DNA from: Mycolicibacterium austroafricanum
Lineage (GTDB): Bacteria; Actinomycetota; Actinomycetes; Mycobacteriales; Mycobacteriaceae
NCBI RefSeq assembly: GCF_000612725.1
Contig: NZ_HG964450.1
Coordinates: 466,034-530,033 of the forward strand
Direction: 5' to 3'
DNA length: 64,000 nt
Under the pieces are notes generated by a model. The model did not search any database. It saw only the letters and a program-made list of their open reading frames with translations, and had not been told where the DNA came from. Below are positions 1 through 7,397 of this stretch, piece after piece; position 1 is the stretch's first letter; every line of letters starts with the position of its first letter. The position numbers and the translations under genes are program-made.

Positions 1-206
1 TCGGCCCGGACATTCTTGACCCAGTCCGACTCACCCCTTGTGGACACCAGGTACCTGACCCCGTCGACCGCGGGCACCACGACGGGGATGCGTTGCGGCC
101 GTCCGCTACGGCGCCCGTGGACAGTCAGTGTCTCTCCCATCCCGACGCGCATGGCGATCCGATTGAAGATCCGCCTCGTGAACCATGGCGGCTTGAGGTA
201 GGCCAC
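1..206 (-). CDS. Deazaflavin (F420)-dependent nitroreductase-family protein, N-terminal part
   Basis: The protein runs off the left edge, so only about 68 N-terminal residues are visible. They read VAYLKPPWFTRRIF, then a HGRRSGRPQRIPVVV segment and a YLVSTRGESDWVKN segment. This matches the split beta-barrel DDN-type family of F420H2-dependent reductases, in which the G-R-R-S-G-x-P motif and the following strand help bind the deazaflavin. The start is read as GTG at 206; the frame stays open upstream without an ATG, and no strong ribosome site is seen, so the start is tentative. A second DDN-type protein lies at 13096-13476. The substrate cannot be inferred. Confidence 0.75.
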   Translation of the reverse strand, partial: MAYLKPPWFTRRIFNRIAMRVGMGETLTVHGRRSGRPQRIPVVVPAVDGVRYLVSTRGESDWVKNVRA

Positions 207-404
207 GACCTGAAGTGTCCTCGCTTCGGTCGAGCCTCCGCAATGGCCAGTAGCCGAGTCGGTGCCCGCCGCAGCGGCCCACCGCCACCGCCGGGCCCAT
301 GACCTGCCGGTATTGCTGGTCGAACGCGGGCGGCAGAGGGTTGAGGGGTACCAGATGGTCATGCCGGCGGCGGATCGTGGTGACCCCCCGGGTCGCCCGG
401 TGAC

Positions 405-548
405 TCAGGCCGGCTGCACCTGGGTCATCGGCTTCTCGCAGCAGACCTCGCGGTGCTCCATGTCGGGCGAACACGGACACGCCTTCTCGTAGACGAGCAC
501 CGCACCGCACTCCTTGCACTCGTACCGATCTCCGACGCTTCTGGGCAT
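405..548 (-). CDS. Small desulforedoxin/rubredoxin-like zinc-ribbon protein (47 aa)
   Basis: A 47-residue protein starting at ATG 548, with a good ribosome site (GGAGG, 6 bases before the start). It carries a YECKECG pair of cysteines, a central CPC pair and a C-terminal CCEKPM segment. The pattern C-x2-C ... C-C-x-K-P-M resembles the desulforedoxin N-terminal domain, which binds one iron or zinc with four cysteines; here there are six cysteines. The longer reading frame that contains it extends upstream through sequence that does not look coding. It stands alone between the DDN-type gene and a secreted protein on the other strand. Metal binding is inferred from the cysteines; the partner is unknown. 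Confidence 0.78.
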   Translation of the reverse strand: MPRSVGDRYECKECGAVLVYEKACPCSPDMEHREVCCEKPMTQVQPA

Positions 549-575
549 CTGGCACCTCCGTGAGTGTTGCGTTTC

Positions 576-591
576 GATTGACGGGTCAATC
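576..591. promoter_or_regulatory. Perfect inverted repeat upstream of the desulforedoxin-like gene
   Basis: GATTGAC-GG-GTCAATC, two perfect 7-base arms separated by 2 bases, lies 28 bases upstream of the start of the desulforedoxin-like gene on the opposite strand. The size and position suit a dimeric repressor operator. No regulator gene is adjacent, so its owner is unknown. Confidence 0.4.
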
Positions 592-652
592 CGACCACCG
601 TGGCCTCCACGCCGGAAGGGCCGAAATACCTCTGCGGCCAAGCCGGGTTCGC

Positions 653-664
653 GTAGTCGACTAC
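653..664. promoter_or_regulatory. 12-base palindrome in the divergent intergenic region
   Basis: GTAGTCGACTAC is a perfect 12-base palindrome between the desulforedoxin-like gene (leftward) and the secreted protein (rightward). BlaI-family repressors bind TAC/GTA-type palindromes, and a BlaI-type gene lies 530 bases to the right, so it could be a BlaI-type operator; this is a guess. Nothing else stands out in the 549-798 gap. Confidence 0.28.
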
Positions 665-798
665 TCGTTACACCCGGCGACGGCCGGCGCACCATCACTG
701 CACAGCCCGACGGTTCTTGGGTTCGGTAGCCGTCGCGATGGGCTGTGCTGCTCACAGCGGCCGCGCGAGGGTGTGGCCTCACGAAGGGAGAACCCATC

Positions 799-1089
799 AT
801 GAACACCATCTCTCGGCTGGCGACCGCCGTGGCCGTCTCGGGCGGACTGTGCCTGGCAGGCGTGGCGCTGGGTTCGGGTTCGGCCCAGGCAGACACCTGG
901 TGCCCCGGTGACTACCTGTTCACCGGGATGCCGAACTGGGACATGACCGTCTGTCACGAGTACTACTGGGCGCACAAGTACGACCTCAACGCGCCCACCA
1001 CGCTGTTCATCGAGGGCGTGCCGCCCGGGCCGCCGGTGCCGGGGTTCTGCGGCCGGGACCTTTTCACCGGTCGACCTCTGCCCTGCTGA
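799..1089 (+). CDS. Small secreted cysteine-containing mycobacterial protein (96 aa)
   Basis: Starts at ATG 799 behind a GAAGGGAG ribosome site. An N-terminal signal peptide of about 31 residues (hydrophobic AVAVSGGLCLAGVAL core, cleavage likely after SAQA) is followed by a mature part of about 65 residues. This contains TWCPGDYL, NWDMTVCHEYYW and a C-terminal cysteine pair around GFCGRDLFTGRPLPC. The WCPG...NWDM..CH arrangement recurs in a family of short exported mycobacterial proteins of unknown function. The cysteines probably form disulfides outside the cell. It is a single-gene unit as far as can be seen. Confidence 0.83.
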   Translation: MNTISRLATAVAVSGGLCLAGVALGSGSAQADTWCPGDYLFTGMPNWDMTVCHEYYWAHKYDLNAPTTLFIEGVPPGPPVPGFCGRDLFTGRPLPC

Positions 1090-1129
1090 GGCCGCCGACG
1101 GATCGGCTCAGCCATGTCGAGGTGACTCG

Positions 1130-1158
1130 GGAACTTTGCCCGCCGGTGGTGCGACTAC
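1130..1158 (+). promoter_or_regulatory. ECF-type promoter in front of the BlaI-like gene
   Basis: GGAAC at 1130-1134, 17 bases, then CGACTAC at 1152-1158, with the BlaI-like start at 1191. GGAAC is a common -35 of ECF sigma factors. The same two-part pattern recurs in front of four other genes of this locus, which contains a sigC gene. Assignment to SigC is inference. Confidence 0.5.
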
Positions 1159-1190
1159 CTACCCATGCCGGTTCTGGTGGAGGGACACAT

Positions 1191-1616
1191 ATGACCACAC
1201 TTCGGCAGTTGGGCACGTTGGAGCGCTCGGTGATGGACCACCTCTGGGCGGTGGACTCGCCACAGACCGTGCGCCAGGTGCACCATTCCCTCTGCGCTCA
1301 GCGCACTCTGGCGTACACCACCGTCACGACTGTGCTGCGGCGGCTGGCAGGCAAGAACATCGTCCTACAGATGCGCGATGGCAGGACTCATCGGTACGTC
1401 GCCGCCCGTAGCCGCGACGAGCTCGTGGCTACGCTCATGATCGACGCGCTTGCGCAGGTCGACCACGGCGACAGGCAGTCCGCGCTCGCACACTTCGTGG
1501 CGCAGGTGGGTGCGGACGAGAAGCAGGCAATTCGTCGCGCACTCGCCGCAGCAGAGCCCAGCCCCATCGACAGCCCCTGTCGCACAAGCATTTTCACGTC
1601 TTTACGCAGCGCCTGA
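1191..1616 (+). CDS. BlaI/MecI/CopY-family transcriptional repressor
   Basis: A 141-residue winged-helix protein. Residues 1-75 (GTLERSVMDHLW ... QRTLAYTTVTTVLRRLAGKNI) match the DNA-binding half of BlaI-type repressors; the rest is the helical dimer region. I chose ATG 1191, which has a GGTGGAGGG ribosome site, over an upstream start at 1122. It lacks the CxC...CxC zinc/copper motif of CopY, having only two isolated cysteines, and no BlaR-type protease gene is adjacent, so its signal is unclear. It precedes the zinc-anti-sigma protein by about 100 bases in the same direction. The promoter pattern at 1130 suggests it belongs to the local ECF regulon, perhaps as a copper-linked brake. Confidence 0.85.
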   Translation: MTTLRQLGTLERSVMDHLWAVDSPQTVRQVHHSLCAQRTLAYTTVTTVLRRLAGKNIVLQMRDGRTHRYVAARSRDELVATLMIDALAQVDHGDRQSALAHFVAQVGADEKQAIRRALAAAEPSPIDSPCRTSIFTSLRSA

Positions 1617-1715
1617 TCGGGGTTGGCGCCCGCGCGGTGGTCAGCCGGCGCCGGGGTCATGTCAACGAGCGGGCCTGTCATCGACGTCACGTCGCGGATG
1701 AGGGAAGATGCTGCC

Positions 1716-2429
1716 ATGGACTGTGAGGTGGCACGTGAGGCGCTCTCGGCGCGGATCGACGGTGAGCGTGAGCCGGTGCCCTCAGCGCGAGTCGACGAGC
1801 ATCTGCGCGAATGCCGGTCCTGCGCCGAGTGGTACCGGATCGCTCGGCAGCAATCACAATTGTTGCAGACCTTGGCCGGCCCCGGCCCCGCGGGACGTGA
1901 TCTCGGTGAGCGGGAGGTGCCGGATCGACGTCCCGGGGTGCACGGCGGCGTGCGCTACGCACTGGTGGCCGTCGGTGTCATCCAGTTGAGTCTGGCGCTC
2001 GTGCAGGCCCTCGGCGTCGACTTCGGCCTGATCACTCCGCATCACGGGATGGCAGGCGGAGCGCACCTGCTGAACGAATCGACAGCGTGGTCGGCCGCGT
2101 TGGGGGTCACGTTGATCGCCGCTGCGGCGCGTCCCGTCTTCGCGCCGGGCGCGGCGATGGCGGCGGGTGCGTACGCCGCAGCCCTGGGGTACTACGTGGC
2201 GATCGATTCGATGACCGGACACGTCACGGCCGCGCGGGTGGCCACCCACATCCCGGTGGTGTTGGGCGCGGCTCTCGCCTTCTTGCTCTGGCGCGGATCC
2301 CGCCCGCACCGGCGCCACCGCGACGCGAGGACGGCGTCACCCGACCCCGGTGCGGGCGTCAGTCACCCCGATCCACTCGGGGAGCGCCGACGCAGGAAAC
2401 TCGGCACCCAAGACAACTCGGCAGCCTGA
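1716..2429 (+). CDS. Zinc-anti-sigma-domain membrane protein, candidate anti-SigC factor
   Basis: A 237-residue protein from ATG 1716. The N-terminal 40 residues carry the anti-sigma zinc motif H-x3-C-x2-C (HLRECRSC, residues 29-36) plus Cys3, typical of zf-HC2/ZAS domains that hold ECF sigma factors. Three or four membrane helices follow (about residues 75-100, 125-165 and 175-200), then a basic cytoplasmic tail. The overall plan resembles M. tuberculosis Rv0093c, a zf-HC2 membrane protein next to ctpA. Because an ECF sigma gene of the SigC type lies 7 kb away in the same locus, this is the natural candidate for its membrane-bound antagonist; that pairing is inference. A His-containing loop (TPHHGMAGGAH) might sense metal outside the membrane. 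Confidence 0.8.
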   Translation: MDCEVAREALSARIDGEREPVPSARVDEHLRECRSCAEWYRIARQQSQLLQTLAGPGPAGRDLGEREVPDRRPGVHGGVRYALVAVGVIQLSLALVQALGVDFGLITPHHGMAGGAHLLNESTAWSAALGVTLIAAAARPVFAPGAAMAAGAYAAALGYYVAIDSMTGHVTAARVATHIPVVLGAALAFLLWRGSRPHRRHRDARTASPDPGAGVSHPDPLGERRRRKLGTQDNSAA

Positions 2430-2432
2430 GAC

Positions 2433-3095
2433 TCACAGCATGACGGCGAACATGATCGCCATCCCCGCAGCCGCCGCCGCCTGGCAGAGTATTCCGAAAA
2501 GCGACGGCGTCATCGCTGCGGTGCCGGCGCGGCGGGTCACGAAGTACCGGTAGATCCAGTACACCGCAGCCACCGCAAAGCCCACCGTCCAGAGCCAGTT
2601 CACGGCGGATATGTATCCGGGCTCGGAGATGTCGTGTGAGCCCGCCACTTCCACCGCAGGCATCTCCTGTCCACCCCCGCCGTGCCCGGCGTGGCCCCCG
2701 TGTCCGCTGTGGCCGCCCGCGGCGTCGGTCTGGCCCGATCCGCGCCCGGGCAGAATCGACCCGTTCATCACCGCATACATCCACGACATCGCCAGCATCA
2801 TCACCGCGTGATAGCCGTTGGCGAGCCGGCCCGCTGTGCTGGTGGCCACCAGGGCCGCGACAGCGACGAACCACGCGGTGGCGGCCAGGAACACCACCAT
2901 GGGTCCGGTGGTCGGCAGGGCCGCTCCGCGCGGCCACGCCATCACCGCCATCGCTACGGCCATGAGTAGGTGCAGGCCGTGCCCGATCGCCTCGGCCCGG
3001 TGGTGCCGGGCGACAATCAGCGTGACCAGGCATTCGACCGCGCTCACGGCGAACAGGACCGTCACCACCCAGCGCAGAGTGAGGTCGGCGATCAC
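2433..3095 (-). CDS. DUF5134-type membrane protein with His/Met-rich loop
   Basis: A 220-residue integral membrane protein, start GTG 3095, with about six hydrophobic helices. Between helices four and five it has a Gly/His-rich loop (GGHSGHGGHAGHGGGG followed by QEMPAV) of the kind that binds copper or another soft metal. The family (DUF5134) has no assigned reaction. It is convergent with the anti-sigma-like gene (3 bases between the stops) and divergent from the CopD-CtaG fusion. An ECF-type promoter pattern reads into it from 3205. A role in copper binding or delivery at the membrane is inferred from the loop and neighbours. Confidence 0.78.
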   Translation of the reverse strand: MIADLTLRWVVTVLFAVSAVECLVTLIVARHHRAEAIGHGLHLLMAVAMAVMAWPRGAALPTTGPMVVFLAATAWFVAVAALVATSTAGRLANGYHAVMMLAMSWMYAVMNGSILPGRGSGQTDAAGGHSGHGGHAGHGGGGQEMPAVEVAGSHDISEPGYISAVNWLWTVGFAVAAVYWIYRYFVTRRAGTAAMTPSLFGILCQAAAAAGMAIMFAVML

Positions 3096-3177
3096 GCTGC
3101 AGTCGGCTCGTCGACGGGTGGATGGGTCACGGTTCTCCGGTTTCGCTGTCTGGCTGAAGTCTGTCTTCGCATATCCA

Positions 3178-3205
3178 TAGTCGGGCAGGCACTCGGCGAA
3201 GTTCC
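3178..3205 (-). promoter_or_regulatory. ECF-type promoter reading into the DUF5134 gene
   Basis: On the minus strand GGAAC (3205-3201), 17 bases, then CGACTA (3183-3178). The start codon is at 3095, leaving a leader of roughly 75 bases. It is one of six copies of this pattern in the locus, and its -35 half overlaps a mirror-image element facing the CopD-CtaG gene. Confidence 0.55.
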
Positions 3206-3231
3206 CGGCTACGACGCGCGGTCGTAGACTC
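3198..3231 (+). promoter_or_regulatory. Rightward promoter-like half of a two-way module, upstream of the CopD-CtaG gene
   Basis: GAAGTTCCCG (3198-3207), 15 bases, then CGTAGACTC (3223-3231), 42 bases before ATG 3274. The same two blocks with nearly the same spacing occur at 5305-5338 in front of the first PepSY gene. The first block overlaps the leftward -35 on the other strand. Calling this a promoter rests only on the conservation between the two copies. Confidence 0.32.
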
Positions 3232-3273
3232 GCAGGCGGTCGGTCTTCGATCGGCTGTCAGCGAAAGGCCGAC

Positions 3274-5241
3274 ATGAGCATCACGGCAACGGAGCACGCA
3301 TCCCGTCTGGGTGATCGATGGATGGTCCCCGCCCTGGGAATCGCGGCGCTCGTCACCGCGACATTCGTCGCGATCTACGCGACGTCATCCGGTCGAGCGC
3401 GGTTCGATGCGGCCGGACTGCCGTTTCCCGGTGCCGCCATGAACGTCGCAGAGTACGTCGGCTATTTCGCGGCCACGCTCGTCGCCGCGGTCAGCGTGGG
3501 GTTGTTGATCTCCATCATCGCGACGGCGGAACCCGACGACCACGGCCGGATTGATCCATCGGCATACCGACTGCATGTGTGGTTGGAGCGGACTGCGATC
3601 TCATGGTGCGTGCTTGCCGTGGCGATGGTGGTGGTGGACGCCGCCAACTCGGCCGGCGCGACAGCCGGCCGGGTGATCACTGAGGGCGCGCTCGGGGACG
3701 CGCTTGCCGCGTCGGAGTCGGCACGCGGGTGGGGTGCGGCGGCGATCGCTGCCGCGGTAGTGGCGGTCGGCGTTCGCTTCACGCTGCGCTGGTTCGGGCA
3801 CTGTCTGCTGCTGATTCCCGCTTTGATCGCCCTGATCGCGGTGCCGGTCACGGGTAACGCGGGTGAGGGGCCTGATCACGACGTGGCGACCGGCGCCGCC
3901 ATGGTGTTCGCCGTGGCGATCGCGGTTCTGTTGGGGGTCAAGGTGGCCGCGGCGGTCAACCCTGCCACGCCCACGCGCCTACATCGTCGGGTGCAGATCC
4001 TGTGTGTCGCGGCAGGGGCCGCCGCGATGCTCTACGGGGCCACTCTGGCCGGTGTGATGGTGCGCGGGACGTCGGTGTGGGCCACCGACTATGGCCGCAT
4101 CGCCCTGACAGTCGGGGCGATGCTCGGGATCCTCTGGCTCGCCGATTCGGTTCTGCTGGCGATGCACCGCCGCACCCCTTCCTGGGCCATGGCGGTGGGT
4201 GCGCTCGCGATGGTGGGCATCGTCGGCGGCCTGTCGGTGATGGCAGTGCAGCCGGCGCCGCGATTCCTCGTCGAGACGTTCACCACCTGGGACGTTTTTC
4301 TGGGCTACGAGCTGCCCGGGCCACCGACCGTGCCGAACTTCGTGACGTACTGGCGGTTCGATCCGCTGTTCGGGGTAGCGGCGGGCGGGCTGCTACTGGC
4401 GTACGTCATCGGTGTCATCCGGTTACGTCGCCGTGGCGATTCCTGGCCCGTCGGGCGCACCGTGGCCTGGACGGTGGGCACACTCGCCCTGCTGGTCGCC
4501 ACCAGTTCCGGGGTGCGCGCCTACGGGTCCGCCATGTTCAGCGTGCACATGGGCGAGCACATGGCGCTCAACATGTTCATCCCGGTCCTGCTCGTGCTCG
4601 GCGCACCGGTCACGTTGGCATTGCGGGCGTTGCCCTCCGCTCCCGCGGGTCAGCCGCCCGGACCCCGGGAATGGGTTCTGTGGTTGGTCCATTCACCGGC
4701 GACGAGGTTCCTGGCTCACCCGGTGGTCGCCTTCGTGCTTTTCGTCGGCTCGCTGTATCTGGTGTACTTCACCCCGCTGTTCGACACGTTGGTGCGTTAC
4801 CACTGGGGCCACGAGCTGATGACCCTGCACTTCCTGCTCGTCGGCTATCTGTACTACTGGGGCATCGTCGGCGTGGATCCAGGGCCCAAGCGCCTGCCGT
4901 TCCTGGGCAGGCTGGGCCTGCTGTTCGCGGTGATGCCGTTCCACGCGTTTTTCGGCATCGCCACGATGACCATGACGACTGCGCTCGGGGGCACATTCTA
5001 CGGGCATCTGGCGCTCCCGTGGGTGGCCGACCTGACCGAAGATCAGTACGTTGGTGGCGCAATCGCCTGGGGGGCAAGCGAATTGCCGGTGATCATCGTC
5101 GTCGTGGCGCTGGTGACGCAGTGGGCGCGACAGGATCGCCGCGCCGGAGCCCGACACGACCGGCACGCCGACAGCGGCTACGACGACGACTTGGACTCCT
5201 ACAACGCGATGCTCAGAGAACTGGCGCGCTCCCGCAGGTAA
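3274..5241 (+). CDS. CopD-CtaG fusion: copper-uptake / cytochrome oxidase copper-assembly membrane protein
   Basis: A 655-residue polytopic membrane protein with about 15 helices, start ATG 3274 behind GAAAGG. The N-terminal half (to about residue 340) is CopD-like, a copper-resistance/import domain. The C-terminal half (about 370-620) matches the caa3_CtaG cytochrome c oxidase assembly family, with histidine-rich helices including VHMGEHMALNMF, HWGHELMTLHF and MPFHAFFG. The fusion has the same build and length as M. tuberculosis Rv0102, which sits next to ctpB. The likely role is moving copper across or within the membrane for oxidase assembly. The neighbours (copper ATPase, PepSY proteins, His-rich loops) support this. 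Confidence 0.9.
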   Translation: MSITATEHASRLGDRWMVPALGIAALVTATFVAIYATSSGRARFDAAGLPFPGAAMNVAEYVGYFAATLVAAVSVGLLISIIATAEPDDHGRIDPSAYRLHVWLERTAISWCVLAVAMVVVDAANSAGATAGRVITEGALGDALAASESARGWGAAAIAAAVVAVGVRFTLRWFGHCLLLIPALIALIAVPVTGNAGEGPDHDVATGAAMVFAVAIAVLLGVKVAAAVNPATPTRLHRRVQILCVAAGAAAMLYGATLAGVMVRGTSVWATDYGRIALTVGAMLGILWLADSVLLAMHRRTPSWAMAVGALAMVGIVGGLSVMAVQPAPRFLVETFTTWDVFLGYELPGPPTVPNFVTYWRFDPLFGVAAGGLLLAYVIGVIRLRRRGDSWPVGRTVAWTVGTLALLVATSSGVRAYGSAMFSVHMGEHMALNMFIPVLLVLGAPVTLALRALPSAPAGQPPGPREWVLWLVHSPATRFLAHPVVAFVLFVGSLYLVYFTPLFDTLVRYHWGHELMTLHFLLVGYLYYWGIVGVDPGPKRLPFLGRLGLLFAVMPFHAFFGIATMTMTTALGGTFYGHLALPWVADLTEDQYVGGAIAWGASELPVIIVVVALVTQWARQDRRAGARHDRHADSGYDDDLDSYNAMLRELARSRR

Positions 5242-5284
5242 GTCCCGGCCACATCGACGAAGATCGTTACGGGCCCTTCGGGAT

Positions 5285-5312
5285 TAGTCGCAGCAGACCG
5301 AAGGGAAGTTCC
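5285..5312 (-). promoter_or_regulatory. Orphan leftward ECF-type promoter between the CopD-CtaG and PepSY genes
   Basis: On the minus strand GGAAC (5312-5308), 17 bases, CGACTA (5290-5285), the same pattern as the promoters of the copper genes. It points back into the 3' end of the CopD-CtaG gene, where no leftward gene is visible. It may drive an antisense RNA, or be a leftover half of a duplicated two-way promoter module. Confidence 0.4.
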
Positions 5313-5338
5313 CGCACTGATCTCCAGTTGCGTGACTC
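5305..5338 (+). promoter_or_regulatory. Rightward promoter-like element upstream of PepSY gene 1
   Basis: GAAGTTCCCG (5305-5314), 16 bases, then CGTGACTC (5331-5338), 57 bases before ATG 5396. It is the second copy of the block pair seen at 3198-3231. Function as a promoter is inferred from repetition and position. Confidence 0.32.
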
Positions 5339-5395
5339 AGTGTGTCTGTGCCACCGTGCCTTTCGAATCCGGGCTGCAACCGACCGAAGGCTACG

Positions 5396-6865
5396 ATGTC
5401 GATCACCGAAACCGAGCACACCGCCAGCTCTCGATCCGAGGCGCGCAGCACATTCCACTCGTTCTTCGTGCGGCTGCATTTCTATGCCGGCGTCTTCCTC
5501 GGCCCGTTTCTGTTGATCGCGACCGTCAGTGGCGGGCTGTACGCGATCGCCCCCACGCTCGAGCAGTGGGTCTACCGCGACTACCTGCACGTGGAGAGCC
5601 CGGGTACTTCACTTCCGCTGGCGGACCAAGTGCTTGCCGCGCAGCAGGTTCGGCCGGAGCTGACCGTGGCCGCGGTGCGTCCGGCCGTCGACCCGGGCGA
5701 GACGACGCGGGTGATGTTCACCGATCCGTCGCTCGGCCCCTCCGAGCGGCACGCGGTGTTCGTCGACCCGGTCTCCGCGGAGTCCCTCGGCGAACTCACC
5801 GTGTACGGCAGCAGCGGAGCCCTGCCGCTGCGCACGTGGATCAGCCAGCTTCACCGGAGCCTGCACCTGGGGGACCCCGGCCGGGTGTACAGCGAGCTCG
5901 CGGCGTCGTGGTTGTGGATCATCGCCCTCGGCGGGGTGTACCTCTGGGTCGGCCGGTACCGCCGGATGCGCGCGCAGGGCTCCACCCAGGCGCGGCTGCT
6001 GACCGCCGACCGCACAGCCACCGGCAGACGCCGGACCTTGAGTTGGCATGGTGCGGTGGGCATCTGGATTGCCGCCGGGTTGCTCTTTCTGTCTGCGACA
6101 GGTCTGACGTGGTCGATGTACGCCGGAGCCAACATCACCGAGCTACGCTCGGCACTGTCCTGGACCACTCCCAGCGTGTCCAAGAAGTTGCCGGGCAACG
6201 CCGAGGACGGCACGGACGCCGGTCCAGGCCACGATGGGCACGATCACGGCGCGGCCCAAACTCCTGATCCTGTTGCACCTCCGCAACCTCGGGTGGGCGA
6301 CCTCGACCGGGTGCTGGCATCGGCCCGGGCCGCCGGGATCGACGGGAAGGTGGAGGTGTCGATCCCCTCGGACGCCACCACTGCATTCACCGTCATGCAG
6401 ACCCGCCAGCCCTGGGTGATGTCCAACAACGCGGTCGCGGTGGACGGCGCCACCGGGGCGATCACCGACGTGATCTGGTTCGCCGACTGGCCGCTGGCGG
6501 CGAAGTTGGCAGCGTGGGGCATCCAGTTGCACATGGGTCTGCTCTTCGGTCTCGTCAATCAGCTTGCGCTGGTTGCCCTCGCGATCGCACTGGTGACCGT
6601 GATCGTCCGCGGCTACCTGATGTGGTGGCGGCGCAGGCCGACGCGGGGCGGCGCCGCGATGGGACGGGCACCCCGGCGCGGGGCGCTGTCGACCCTGTCT
6701 CCAGGTGCCGCGGTGGTCGTCGTGCTCGCTTGGGTGACGATCGGGTGGTTTGTGCCGTTGCTGGGCCTGAGTCTGGTGATGTTCGTGGCGGTGGACGCCG
6801 CGGTCGGCGCCGTCCAGAACCGCCGGCACCGCGGCGCACCGTCGAACGACACCCCGAGGGCGTGA
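5396..6865 (+). CDS. PepSY-associated transmembrane protein 1
   Basis: A 489-residue protein. I start it at ATG 5396 (AAGG ribosome site); an in-frame ATG at 5342 would add 18 residues that do not resemble the family. It has a first helix after FVRLHFYAGVFLGPFLLIA, a large extracytoplasmic PepSY-type region, two central helices, a second soluble part with a His-rich linker (GPGHDGHDHG, about residues 278-287), and C-terminal helices starting near LHMGLLFGLVNQ. PepSY_TM proteins resemble the FecR-linked and iron/copper-regulated membrane reductase family PiuB. The metal-rich context suggests handling of copper or reduction of a metal complex at the membrane. A paralogue with the same layout is at 10420-12000. 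Confidence 0.86.
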   Translation: MSITETEHTASSRSEARSTFHSFFVRLHFYAGVFLGPFLLIATVSGGLYAIAPTLEQWVYRDYLHVESPGTSLPLADQVLAAQQVRPELTVAAVRPAVDPGETTRVMFTDPSLGPSERHAVFVDPVSAESLGELTVYGSSGALPLRTWISQLHRSLHLGDPGRVYSELAASWLWIIALGGVYLWVGRYRRMRAQGSTQARLLTADRTATGRRRTLSWHGAVGIWIAAGLLFLSATGLTWSMYAGANITELRSALSWTTPSVSKKLPGNAEDGTDAGPGHDGHDHGAAQTPDPVAPPQPRVGDLDRVLASARAAGIDGKVEVSIPSDATTAFTVMQTRQPWVMSNNAVAVDGATGAITDVIWFADWPLAAKLAAWGIQLHMGLLFGLVNQLALVALAIALVTVIVRGYLMWWRRRPTRGGAAMGRAPRRGALSTLSPGAAVVVVLAWVTIGWFVPLLGLSLVMFVAVDAAVGAVQNRRHRGAPSNDTPRA

Positions 6866-6890
6866 TCTCGGGTCCGGCGTCGACGGCCGT

Positions 6891-6918
6891 GGAACTCCGG
6901 TCGGGCGGCCGACGACCA
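6891..6918 (+). promoter_or_regulatory. ECF-type promoter giving a near-leaderless transcript
   Basis: GGAAC (6891-6895), 17 bases, CGACCA (6913-6918), only 8 bases before ATG 6927. If it works like the other copies in the locus, the message would begin at or next to the start codon. The -10 differs from the others at one base (C for T). Confidence 0.48.
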
Positions 6919-6926
6919 ATACAGCG

Positions 6927-7391
6927 ATGCACAGTCGACATTCCTCAGTAGAAGAAACCCTGCGCGCGATCGAGCACCGCGTGGTGAACGACGTGTGGAT
7001 CGGCCGGACCAAGGGGACAGTCGGCGCGGCCTTGACCGCGGTTCTCGGCGCGACATCGGTGGCAGGTGTCGCCCTTGCTGAGCACGGCGGCCACCGCGTC
7101 GCTTTGGCAGCCCATGGCCTTGGCCTTCTTGCGGCGCTGAGTTCGGTTGCCGCCCTGTGTATTCGGCGATTCACCTGGAGCTGCGCCGCAGCCCAGCTCT
7201 GCGCTGTCGCCACCGTCGTCGCCGTCGGCGCGTTCTGGTGGTATCGCACCGGAACCACCGGCGCACCGTGGTCCACGACAGTTGCCTGCGTGGCGGCCGG
7301 ACCGCTGACAGTCGGGTGGATCGGCGTGCTGATCACGCCGCTGGAACTGTCACAGCCGGATATGCGGGCTTACGCGCGCGCCGAGCACTGA
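6927..7391 (+). CDS. Small four-helix membrane protein, unknown function
   Basis: A 154-residue protein with a 30-residue polar N-terminus and four hydrophobic helices (about residues 33-50, 58-78, 85-105 and 118-136). A HGGHRVALAAHG segment lies between helices one and two. I do not recognise a named family. It follows the first PepSY gene by 61 bases but has its own ECF-type promoter pattern almost touching the start codon. It is convergent with the copper ATPase, with 6 bases between stops. A part in the copper response is inferred from position only. Confidence 0.72.
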   Translation: MHSRHSSVEETLRAIEHRVVNDVWIGRTKGTVGAALTAVLGATSVAGVALAEHGGHRVALAAHGLGLLAALSSVAALCIRRFTWSCAAAQLCAVATVVAVGAFWWYRTGTTGAPWSTTVACVAAGPLTVGWIGVLITPLELSQPDMRAYARAEH

Positions 7392-7397
7392 AACCGC

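Noticed and set aside
405..896. 163-codon version of the desulforedoxin-like gene
   Set aside because: The upstream 116 codons are not protein-like and a good ribosome site precedes the short form.
1191..1616. CopY copper repressor identity for the BlaI-like gene
   Set aside because: The CxC...CxC C-terminal motif is missing.
4002..5516. A 504-codon frame overlapping the CopD-CtaG gene
   Set aside because: Arg/Gly-rich out-of-phase reading of the real gene.
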